Source: CAWCDJ01 sp963836015
Lineage (GTDB): Bacteria > Acidobacteriota > Terriglobia > Bryobacterales > Bryobacteraceae
Length of the DNA stretch: 64,000 nucleotides
Assembly: GCA_963836015.1 (NCBI GenBank)
Contig: CAWIIF010000011.1
Location: forward strand, 1-64,000
Reading direction: 5' to 3'
The notes under the pieces were generated by a model, which did not search any database, was not told the DNA's origin, and was given only the letters and a program-made list of their open reading frames with translations. The position numbers and the translations under genes are program-made. This document shows, piece after piece, positions 9,793 through 18,174 of the stretch (positions are counted from its first letter, which is position 1; every line of letters begins with the position of its first letter).

Positions 9793-12700
9793 TTAGAAGT
9801 ACAAGCGCAGCGAAAGCTGCATGTTCCGCACGTCGCCGGTCTTGCCGGTGACCTTGCCGAACGAGGAGCTCGTCGGGTTGAAGTTTGCGCCACCCAGGTT
9901 CGGGTGGTTCAGGACGTTGAACGCCTCAGCGCGGAACTGCAGGCCGGTTCTCTCCGTAATGGAAAACTTCTTGAAGAGACCGACGTTCCAGTTCCAGAAG
10001 CCGGGGTTGTGGATGATGTTGCGGATGTTCTTCTGCGTCGTGAAGGTACCCTTGGCGGGCTGCGTGAAGATCGGGTTCCCGCTGGAATCCTTCGTGGCGA
10101 ACCAGAAGAGCGGATCGGCGGAGCTGTTCACCGCAGCCTGGCCGACAACGTCCGGAATCGCGCTGTAAGACCAGAACTGGCCGCCGCCCGACATGCTGCC
10201 GTCCTGCCCGACACCGGCGTAATCCGTGCCGACTGCGACGCTCGAAGGCGTGCCGGTCTGGGCCTGCACGATACCGCTCAACTGCCATCCGCCGAGCGCC
10301 TTTCCGGCGAAGTTAGTCTGGTTCCGGAAGAAGGGCAGCTCGTACATGTAGTTGGCGATGAAGATGTGGCGGACGTCATAATCCGACTGACCCCACATGT
10401 TGCTGGCATCGTAGGTGTTCGGAATGATGTCGCGCTGGGCGGAGCCATCGTCCATCATCTTCGAGAGCGTGTAAGCGATCCCATAGGTCATCCCATGCGA
10501 GAAGCGCTTGTTGAAGCTGATCTGCAGGGAGCTATAGAGCGACCGGCCGATGTTATCGGTTTCTCGGATCGAGTTGTAGCCCTTGTAGGGGCGAAGGGCG
10601 TCGAGGTTCACGCCGGGGTTCGCCAGTACCGTGGCGATGGTTGGCTGGTTGATGTTGGCTTCGCGCTGCTGGTGCAGGCCGCGCCGCGCGACGTAACCGA
10701 CCGAGAGCATGTGGTCCGCGGGGAGCTGGCGCTCGAAGGTCGCGTTCCAGGCCCAGGCTTCCGGATTTTTGAAAGTCTTGCTCTGGGTGGTGACCGTCAG
10801 CGGCGGCGCATTGGCGGAGGTGCCGCCCGGATTATCGGCGCTGCCGAATGAGACGTTGGCGGTCGGCTGGAACGGCGGATTGCCGCCCAGGAAGATCGAG
10901 TCGCTCACGCCCAGGCGGGTGAAGAAGCGGCCGATGCCGGCGCGGAAGACGTTCTTATCGGAGATCTGGTAGGCCAGACCGACGCGCGGCTGAATGTCAT
11001 TCCATTGGACATCCGAAAAGTGTTCGTTGGCGCCGCGGAACAGGTAGTTGAGGCTGGAATCCGAGGCTTCGGGGAATCGTCCCTTGGCGGAATCCGGCCA
11101 ACCGGTACCGGGGATGACCATGCCGTTGTATTTGTCACCCGTTCCAGCGATGACCAGTCCCGTCTTCGGATCGATCTGGACAGCCTTCGCGGGATCGTAA
11201 TATTTCGGATCGAAGGCGGCCATATTACCCCACAGCGCGTGATGGGGGACGATGACGCTGTAACGAATACCGTAGTCCACGTGCAGCTTCTGGCTGACCT
11301 TCCAACCATCCTGCGCGAACGCCTCATACATGCTGCCGCGGAAAATGGTGTATGCGCGCTGGCCGAGTTCGGAATAGGTATCGAACAGGCCCAGTGCCGC
11401 ATTCGCAACCGCGTTGCCGGTGGTCGGCTGGCCCGATCGCGTATCGGTGAACGAGAACTGCCCGTTCTGGTTGTTCGTGCACGTCGGGCACGCCGAAACG
11501 TTAATTTCGTCGTTGTCGTTCTCGCCCGACTTCTCGTAATTGAAGCCGAACTTCAGCGTGTGGCTTCCCTTGATCCAGGTGAAGCTGTCGGATATGGTGT
11601 AGATCGGTCCGGCCGAGTGCGACGGATACGGGCCCCCGTTCAGACCGTTGAAGCTGGTCATGTTGACGGTCGGGATGCGGGTCGGAATCAGCTTGCCCTG
11701 CGGGAAGATGTAGGGGTAATTGATGCCCACCGAGGTGCGATCGAAGAAGTGGGCCTCGTCTACCGGGATGTACACGTCGTCGAGGCTGGCGGTGGCGAGA
11801 AATTCGTTCACCTTGTTGGCACTGATGGTCCAGACGTGGCTCACGGAGTTGGTCTGGTTCGGGCGGTCGAAGAACTTCGGGGTCTCGCCCGGCGTACCAT
11901 CGAGCGGCTGGTATTCCCAGAATGCATAGTTCATGCGGCGGAACTGCACGCGCTGCTTATCGGTGAGGTTGAAGTCGGCCGACAGCGTGTCTTTGCGCTG
12001 GTTTTGCGGGTGGCGCGCCGCGATGTAGAAATACTGGTTGGTGTTGATGGGGGTGGCCAGGTTCGGCTTCGGCCAGGCATTCAGAATGCCGATGCCGTTG
12101 GGGCTGAGCTGGCTCTTCGGAATAATATTGCCCGCATACGGCACACCGGTGTTGGGATCCTTGATCTGAACTACCTTGCCGTAGTACACGTTGCTCGGGT
12201 TCAGCAGTTCGCTGAAATCGCCCTGCCGCATCAGATTGGAAGGAACGGCCCAGTTAGCCGAATCGGTGTAGCGATAGCGAACCCATTCCTGTCCCCAATA
12301 CCAGAAGATCTTGCTCTTGTCCTTGTTGAACTTTCCCGGAATGTAGAACGGCCCGCCGATGTTGTAGCCGAACTGGTTATAGGTAATCGGCGCCGCATCC
12401 GTTTGGCCCGGCGTGTGATTGCGGGTCCAGGTATTGGCGTTGAAGACGGTATTGCGGACGTAGTCGTAAGCCGCACCGTGAAAATCCTGGGTGCCGGTCT
12501 TGGTGATGATGCGGATCTGGCCGCCCGCGGACCGCCCGTATTCCGCGGCGTAATTCGCCGTCAGAATCTGGATTTCCGACGTGGAATCGACGTCCGCCGA
12601 TCCGAGGCTGGTGCCGTTCGAACGCGTACGAACGGCGGGAGCGCCGTCGTAGGTGATGAGGCTGTCCTGCGTGCGAGCGCCATTGATGTTGCTGGGGCCC

Positions 12701-13233
12701 TGGCTGAACGCAAACGACAGACCGGAAAGGTTGCCGCCGCGAGTGCCGGGGACCAGGTTGGCCATGAAGATCGGGTTGCGGCCGTTCAGCTCGAGGCTGT
12801 CGATCTGTGATCGGGTGACATTCCGCTGCACGGAAGCCGATTCCGTCTGCAGCGTCTGGGCCGAGGCCGTGACCTCGACTGTTTCCGTCGCCGCGCCGAC
12901 CGCGAGCTGGGCGTCTACCGCCAGGGTAGAACTCGGGTTCAGCTTGTTGCTGGCGCTGTCGAACTTCTTGAAACCCGCAGCTTCCACCGACACCGAATAG
13001 GTGCCTGGCGGAATACTGGTTACGATGTAATAGCCGGACTCGTTGGTCGTAGCCTGACGTTCGAGACCGCTCTCGTTTTTGACTGTGATCTTCGCGTTGG
13101 GAATTGTCGATCCGCTCGGGTCCTTCACAAACCCCGAAATGGAACCGAGGTCAGACTGGCCGAACGCTATGACTGCGGCAAGCACCGCCATCAGCGCGAT
13201 GTAGATTACGCGCCGGGAACACACTTGGTTCAT
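9793..13233 (-). CDS. Oar-like TonB-dependent outer-membrane receptor, copy 3
   Basis: 1146 residues: signal peptide ending near AFGQ, carboxypeptidase-regulatory-like domain (SISGFVKDPSGSTIPNAKI), plug, barrel, C-terminal LSLRLYF. It is the most upstream and the most divergent of the three paralogues in the barrel (for example GPIYTISDSFTWIKGS and SLYSSLQISFNKRFSHG where the others have WDFSDSFTWVKGS and SMYNSLQITWNKRFTHG). It keeps the nearly invariant 125-270 block. A GGAGA ribosome site precedes ATG 13233. Differences concentrated in barrel segments would fit divergence of surface loops or ligand specificity, but the substrate cannot be told from sequence. Confidence 0.93.
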   Translation of the reverse strand: MNQVCSRRVIYIALMAVLAAVIAFGQSDLGSISGFVKDPSGSTIPNAKITVKNESGLERQATTNESGYYIVTSIPPGTYSVSVEAAGFKKFDSASNKLNPSSTLAVDAQLAVGAATETVEVTASAQTLQTESASVQRNVTRSQIDSLELNGRNPIFMANLVPGTRGGNLSGLSFAFSQGPSNINGARTQDSLITYDGAPAVRTRSNGTSLGSADVDSTSEIQILTANYAAEYGRSAGGQIRIITKTGTQDFHGAAYDYVRNTVFNANTWTRNHTPGQTDAAPITYNQFGYNIGGPFYIPGKFNKDKSKIFWYWGQEWVRYRYTDSANWAVPSNLMRQGDFSELLNPSNVYYGKVVQIKDPNTGVPYAGNIIPKSQLSPNGIGILNAWPKPNLATPINTNQYFYIAARHPQNQRKDTLSADFNLTDKQRVQFRRMNYAFWEYQPLDGTPGETPKFFDRPNQTNSVSHVWTISANKVNEFLATASLDDVYIPVDEAHFFDRTSVGINYPYIFPQGKLIPTRIPTVNMTSFNGLNGGPYPSHSAGPIYTISDSFTWIKGSHTLKFGFNYEKSGENDNDEINVSACPTCTNNQNGQFSFTDTRSGQPTTGNAVANAALGLFDTYSELGQRAYTIFRGSMYEAFAQDGWKVSQKLHVDYGIRYSVIVPHHALWGNMAAFDPKYYDPAKAVQIDPKTGLVIAGTGDKYNGMVIPGTGWPDSAKGRFPEASDSSLNYLFRGANEHFSDVQWNDIQPRVGLAYQISDKNVFRAGIGRFFTRLGVSDSIFLGGNPPFQPTANVSFGSADNPGGTSANAPPLTVTTQSKTFKNPEAWAWNATFERQLPADHMLSVGYVARRGLHQQREANINQPTIATVLANPGVNLDALRPYKGYNSIRETDNIGRSLYSSLQISFNKRFSHGMTYGIAYTLSKMMDDGSAQRDIIPNTYDASNMWGQSDYDVRHIFIANYMYELPFFRNQTNFAGKALGGWQLSGIVQAQTGTPSSVAVGTDYAGVGQDGSMSGGGQFWSYSAIPDVVGQAAVNSSADPLFWFATKDSSGNPIFTQPAKGTFTTQKNIRNIIHNPGFWNWNVGLFKKFSITERTGLQFRAEAFNVLNHPNLGGANFNPTSSSFGKVTGKTGDVRNMQLSLRLYF

Positions 13234-13684
13234 TCATTTCTCCTTCAGACGTAAGTCTCGTTTTGTTGAAGCGTAGTTGAAGCCCATAGACTCCAACTCC
13301 TCTGCCCCACGGCGTTCTTCTTCTCAGACCTGGGGCACACTTCCGAACCGTTTGAAACAAATGGAGACCAGAACCGCGGGGAGAACGCGCGAGAATACCC
13401 AAACTCTTACGAGACCACGAATGGCCCCACACCCCGGCAGCGAGGAACCTCTCATCTGCTTTTCACCCGTGGCTTGTTTTTATCACAATTCGGACCCGAT
13501 TGCCAGAGTTCCGAAGTTAAAGTTCAGTGAGAACGACTAGCAGTCCAAAAGTTTCATTTACTGGAGGTTACAGTGTGGGAATCTTCCAGATTTCATAGAC
13601 CATGAGGCACCTTAAATAAGGCCTTTCCCAGGTGGCTCGCCGGGGGCGAATAGCGGAGAAAGGTACCTGTAGTACACTCTGTCA
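13234..13684. other. Intergenic region between divergent receptor copy 3 and M14 peptidase
   Basis: No supported gene. It contains the leader of receptor copy 3 with a weak copy of the CCCGTG/TATCAC element, and upstream of the peptidase a GAGAAAGG ribosome-binding segment (about 13655-13662). Confidence 0.65.
13466..13486. promoter_or_regulatory. Degenerate CCCGTG-N9-TATCAC element upstream of receptor copy 3
   Basis: CCCGTG and TATCAC are separated by nine T-rich bases, the same spacing as in the perfect copy at 5687. The centre is about 243 bp upstream of the ATG at 13233. The spacer is not conserved, so this is the weakest of the three. Confidence 0.35.
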
Positions 13685-16564
13685 ATGACGTCTCGACCGG
13701 TGTATCCCCGTACCCTCCTCCTCGCGGCCGCGTTGTCGGTATGCTCGCTCTACGCGCAGACGGCGACTGCCATCACGACGCCCAAAGAGGCTCTCGGATT
13801 CAACCTCGGCGACGATTATATGGTCGCCAACTATACCCAGCTCGGAGCCTACTGGAAGAAACTGGCCGCCGAATCCGATCGCATGAAACTGGTCGATATC
13901 GGCCCCACCGCCGAGGGCCGGCGTCAGTATATGGCAATCATCTCTTCTCCTGCGAATATCCGGAACCTGGAACACTACAGGGAAATCGCGGCGAAGCTGG
14001 CTCACGCCGAGGGACTCACCGAAGATCAGGCGCACGCCCTCGCGCGCGAGGGCAAGGCCGTCGTATGGATCGACGGCGGACTGCATGCGAGCGAATCGGT
14101 CGGCTCGCAGCAGCTCATGGAGATGGTCTATCAGATGGTGAGCCGCACGGATCCCGAGACCATGCGCTTCCTGAACGACGTCATCCAGCTCTACGTGCTG
14201 GCTAACCCGGACGGCCAGGAGTTGATCGCCAACTGGTACATGCGCGGCTCGGAAGATCCCAACGCGCCCCTGCGTCCGGAGCGCGAGCGCACCATGAACA
14301 GCCTGCCGCGGCTCTATGCGAAGTATATCGGGCACGACGACAACCGCGACTTCTATATGTCGAACATGCCCGAGACCACCAACATGAACCGCGTGCTCTT
14401 CCACGAGTGGTTTCCGCAGATCATGTACAACCACCACCAGACCGGGCCGGCCGGCGCGGTGATCTTCATGCCGCCCTTTCGCGATCCGTTCAACTATAAC
14501 TTCGACCCGCTGGTGCCGCTGGGAATCGAGATGGTGGGCACCGCCATGCACAGCCGGCTGGTGGCGGAGGGCAAGGGCGGCAGCGCCATGCGCAGCGGCG
14601 CGAACTACTCCACCTGGTGGAACGGCGGGCTGCGCACCGTCACGTACTTCCACAACATGATCGGCATCCTCACCGAGATCATCGGCAACCCGACTCCCAT
14701 GAGCATTCCGCTGGTGGCCGAGAAGCAACTGCCGCAGGGCGACTGGCCGATGCCGGTCGCGCCGCAGACGTGGCACTACCGGCAGTCGATCGAGTACGAA
14801 ATCACGAATAACCGCGCCATACTCGACCTGGCGTCGCGCTATCGCGAGACCTGGCTGTTCAACATCTGGCGCATGGGCATGAATTCGATCGAGAAGGGGA
14901 GCCGCGACAACTGGACCGTCACTCCCAAGCGCATCAAGGCCCTTGAAGAAGCGGCCGACGCGATGGAGACCAACGGCCAGGGCGGCGGGCGCGGCGGACG
15001 GGGCGGACGGGGCGCCGCCGGCGGCGATGTTCCGGCCGGGATGACCATGGGCGGGCTTGGTGCCCGCACGCTGCCTACCGAGCTTTACGCGAAGATCCTG
15101 CACGATCCGAAGATGCGCGATCCGCGCGGCTACATCATTCCGTCCAACCAGGCCGATTTCCCCAACGCCACGGAGTTCGTCAACGCGCTGCTGAAGAACG
15201 GCATCACCGTGATGAGGGCCACCGCGGCGTTCACCGTCGAGGGCAAGAACTACCCGGCCGGCTCGTACGTGGTGAAAACCGCGCAGGCATTCCGCCCGCA
15301 CATCATGGACATGTTCGAGCCGCAGGACCACCCCAACGATTTCCGGTATCCGGGCGGGCCGCCGGTTCCGCCGTACGACATCACGGGCTGGACCCTGGCC
15401 ATGCAGATGGGCGTGCAGTACGACCGCATTCTGGACGGCTTCGACGGGCCCTTCACCAAAATCGACGGACTGCTGGAGCCGCCGCCGGCATCCATCACGG
15501 GGCCGGCCAGCCCGGCCGGCTACCTGATCAGCCACCGCATCAACAATTCGTTCAAGCTCGTCAACCGCCTGCTCAAGGCCAAGGCCGACGTGTACTGGCT
15601 CGGCAAGGACACGGACAACCTGGGGGCCGGCGCCATCTGGGTACCGAACTCAGCGGCAGCGCGGCCGGTCCTCGCCGCGTCCGCCAAAGAGCTAGGAGTC
15701 CCGGTGATGGCCGAGGCCAAGGCGCCCGGCGGGCCGGCGCTCAAGCTGAAGCCGGTCCGCATCGGCCTCTACGACCAGTACGGCGGCTCCATGCCCTCCG
15801 GCTGGACGCGCTGGCTGTTCGAGCAGTACGAGTTTTCTTTTGAGAAGGTCTTCCCCGCGATCCTGGATGCGGGCGACTTGAAGAACAAGTTCGACGTCCT
15901 GGTCTTTCCGGACGGCGCGATCCGCCGCGGCGGCGCGGGCGGGCGCGGCATGGGCGGCGGGCGCGGCGGCTTCGGAGCGCCCAACGCCGAGACTCTTCCG
16001 GCGGAGTACCGCGGCTGGCTAGGCCGCATCACCGACGAGAAAACCATGCCGCAGCTCAAGAAGTTCGTGGAATCGGGCGGCACCATCGTGACCATCGGCA
16101 GCTCCACCAGCTCCGCCGACGAGTTCGGCATCCCGGTGAAGAACTACCTCACGGAAGTCGGAGCGGACGGCAAGGAGCACCCCCTGCCGCGCGAGAAATT
16201 CTTCATCCCTGGCTCGCTGCTCAAGGTCAACGTGGACAACACCAACCCGCTCGCCTACGGTATGCCGCCTCAGGTGGACGTCTTCTTCGACAGCAGCCCG
16301 GTGATGAAACTGGAGCCGAACGCCGAGTTGAAGCACACCTCGGCAGTTGCCTGGTTCAGCGGCCCGAACGTCCTGGACAGCGGCTGGGCCTGGGGTCAGC
16401 AGTACCTGGACGGCGGTACGGCGGTAGCCGAAGCGTCGGTCGGCGAAGGAAAGGTAGTGATGCTCGGACCAGAAGTCGCGTTTCGCGCCCAGCCCCACGC
16501 CACCTTCAAGCTGCTGTTCAACGGCCTGTATTACGGCAGCGCGAAGGAAACAACGCTTCCGTAG
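13685..16564 (+). CDS. Exported M14-family zinc metallocarboxypeptidase, large
   Basis: 959 residues with an N-terminal signal peptide (hydrophobic core LLLAAALSVCSLYA). The M14 domain occupies roughly residues 40-400. The zinc motif HxxE is in GGLHASESVG (about residue 133), a further His in MYNHHQTGPAG (about 249), and a candidate catalytic Glu in ILTEIIGNP (about 332). The remaining 550 residues are a C-terminal extension, much longer than a classical carboxypeptidase. Two Gly/Arg-rich low-complexity segments (about 430-450 and 745-762) interrupt it. It probably degrades peptides in the periplasm or outside the cell. It stands alone, divergent from receptor copy 3, and a link to the receptors is only positional. 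Confidence 0.88.
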   Translation: MTSRPVYPRTLLLAAALSVCSLYAQTATAITTPKEALGFNLGDDYMVANYTQLGAYWKKLAAESDRMKLVDIGPTAEGRRQYMAIISSPANIRNLEHYREIAAKLAHAEGLTEDQAHALAREGKAVVWIDGGLHASESVGSQQLMEMVYQMVSRTDPETMRFLNDVIQLYVLANPDGQELIANWYMRGSEDPNAPLRPERERTMNSLPRLYAKYIGHDDNRDFYMSNMPETTNMNRVLFHEWFPQIMYNHHQTGPAGAVIFMPPFRDPFNYNFDPLVPLGIEMVGTAMHSRLVAEGKGGSAMRSGANYSTWWNGGLRTVTYFHNMIGILTEIIGNPTPMSIPLVAEKQLPQGDWPMPVAPQTWHYRQSIEYEITNNRAILDLASRYRETWLFNIWRMGMNSIEKGSRDNWTVTPKRIKALEEAADAMETNGQGGGRGGRGGRGAAGGDVPAGMTMGGLGARTLPTELYAKILHDPKMRDPRGYIIPSNQADFPNATEFVNALLKNGITVMRATAAFTVEGKNYPAGSYVVKTAQAFRPHIMDMFEPQDHPNDFRYPGGPPVPPYDITGWTLAMQMGVQYDRILDGFDGPFTKIDGLLEPPPASITGPASPAGYLISHRINNSFKLVNRLLKAKADVYWLGKDTDNLGAGAIWVPNSAAARPVLAASAKELGVPVMAEAKAPGGPALKLKPVRIGLYDQYGGSMPSGWTRWLFEQYEFSFEKVFPAILDAGDLKNKFDVLVFPDGAIRRGGAGGRGMGGGRGGFGAPNAETLPAEYRGWLGRITDEKTMPQLKKFVESGGTIVTIGSSTSSADEFGIPVKNYLTEVGADGKEHPLPREKFFIPGSLLKVNVDNTNPLAYGMPPQVDVFFDSSPVMKLEPNAELKHTSAVAWFSGPNVLDSGWAWGQQYLDGGTAVAEASVGEGKVVMLGPEVAFRAQPHATFKLLFNGLYYGSAKETTLP

Positions 16565-16593
16565 GTTTCCCAGTGGGGCAGGCGCCACATTAT

Positions 16594-18171
16594 CTACCCC
16601 CGCAGCATCACGCGCGCGCAGTTATAACCCGGCGCGCCCATTACGCCGCCTCCCGGATGCGCGCCCGAGCCGCATAAATACAGGCCTGGAACCGGCGTAC
16701 GGTACCGTGCGTATCCGGCCACCGGGCGCATCACGAACATCTGGTCGAGGCTCATCTCGCCGTGGAAGATGTTACCGCCGGTGATGCCGAAGCGGCGCTC
16801 CAGGTCGAGTGGCGTGAGCACCTGCCGGTGCTCGATGATACCGCGGATATTCGGCGCGTACTCCTCGATCAGCGAAATCACGCGATCGCCGAACGGTTCG
16901 CGCAGCTCATCCCACGTCCCCTCCCTCAGCGTGTACGGCGCGTATTGCAGGAAGATCCCCATGATGTGCTTGCCCGGCGGCGCGAGCGACGGGTCGTACA
17001 TCGTCGGTACCGTGAGCTCGAGCAGCGGGCGCTCGGAAGGCCGCCCGTACTTCGCATCGTCCCAGGCCCGCTCCACATAATCGATGTGCGGGCAGATGTG
17101 CATGGTGGCTCGGTGGTGCGGCCCGGGAGATCCGGGATAGGCCGCAAACTCCGGCAGGCCGTTGAGCGCCAGGTTGATCTTGCAGCTCGTGCCTTCGATG
17201 CGGAAGCGGCGGATGGCGGCGACGAAATCCGGGTCGAGATGCCGCTCCTCGACCAGCCGCAGGAACGTGATCTTGGGGTCGAGGTTCGAGGCGATCATCG
17301 ATGCTTCGATCTCTTCGCCGCTTTCGAGCGCCACCGCGTAAGCCCGGCTATTGCGCACCAGTACGCGGGCCACCGGCGCGCCGGTGCGGATTTCGGCGCC
17401 TTTGGCCCTGGCCGACGCGGCAATCGCCTCGGAGACCGCTCCCATTCCGCCGCGCACGAAACCCCACAGCCCGCGATGACCGGCCACGCCGCCCATACAA
17501 TGATGCAGCAGAATGTACGCTGTGCCCGGGGAGCGCGGGCCGCCATTCGCGCCGATCACGCCATCGGTGGCGAGCGTGACCTTTACTTCATCCGATTCGA
17601 ACCATTCGTCCAAAAACTCGGCGGCGCTGGCGGTGAAAATCTTGACCAACGCGACCATATCCTTGGGACTGAGGCCGCGCATCCGGCCCGCCAGCCTCAG
17701 GTATTCGACCAGAGAGCCCAGCCCGGAGGGAGGGAACGGCGGCGGGATCGTGAGAAGCAGCTCTTCCACCACCTTGGAGATCCGCTCGAGCTGGTCTTCG
17801 TAAGCGGGATAAACCTCGGCATCGCGCTTCGAGAACTTCGCGATCTCCGCCAGCGTCTTCGCGCGGTCCTGCCACATGAAGAAATGGCGGCCGTCCGGAA
17901 ATACCGAAAAGAACGCGGGGTCTTTGGCGTCCACGCGATAGCCGAATCGTTCCAACTCCAGCTCGCGGACGATGCGCTCCTGCAGCAGGCTCGCCAGGTA
18001 GGCCGCGGTGGAGACGCGGTAGCCCGGCCAGATCTCTTCGGTGACGGCGCATCCGCCTACCAGGTCACGCCGCTCGAGCACCAGGGTCTTGCGGCCGGCA
18101 CGCGCAAGGTAAGCAGCCGTCACCAGGCCGTTGTGACCGCCGCCGATGATGATGGCATCGTATCGAGGCAT
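16594..18171 (-). CDS. Phytoene-dehydrogenase-like FAD-dependent oxidoreductase (PYROXD2/CrtI-like)
   Basis: 525 residues. The FAD-binding motif IIIGGGHNGLVTAAYLARAG starts at about residue 6, and VGGCAVTEEIWPGY follows. The family's C-terminal dinucleotide-site motif appears as LYLCGSGAHPGGGVMGAPG near the end. Members of this group (COG1233) oxidise or isomerise carotenoid-like and other substrates, and the PYROXD2 branch has no firm substrate. No carotenoid genes are nearby. The start codon lies three bases after the end of glgB on the same strand, so the two are probably co-transcribed. Function beyond a flavin-dependent oxidoreductase is open. Confidence 0.87.
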   Translation of the reverse strand: MPRYDAIIIGGGHNGLVTAAYLARAGRKTLVLERRDLVGGCAVTEEIWPGYRVSTAAYLASLLQERIVRELELERFGYRVDAKDPAFFSVFPDGRHFFMWQDRAKTLAEIAKFSKRDAEVYPAYEDQLERISKVVEELLLTIPPPFPPSGLGSLVEYLRLAGRMRGLSPKDMVALVKIFTASAAEFLDEWFESDEVKVTLATDGVIGANGGPRSPGTAYILLHHCMGGVAGHRGLWGFVRGGMGAVSEAIAASARAKGAEIRTGAPVARVLVRNSRAYAVALESGEEIEASMIASNLDPKITFLRLVEERHLDPDFVAAIRRFRIEGTSCKINLALNGLPEFAAYPGSPGPHHRATMHICPHIDYVERAWDDAKYGRPSERPLLELTVPTMYDPSLAPPGKHIMGIFLQYAPYTLREGTWDELREPFGDRVISLIEEYAPNIRGIIEHRQVLTPLDLERRFGITGGNIFHGEMSLDQMFVMRPVAGYARYRTPVPGLYLCGSGAHPGGGVMGAPGYNCARVMLRG

Positions 18172-18174
18172 GGA

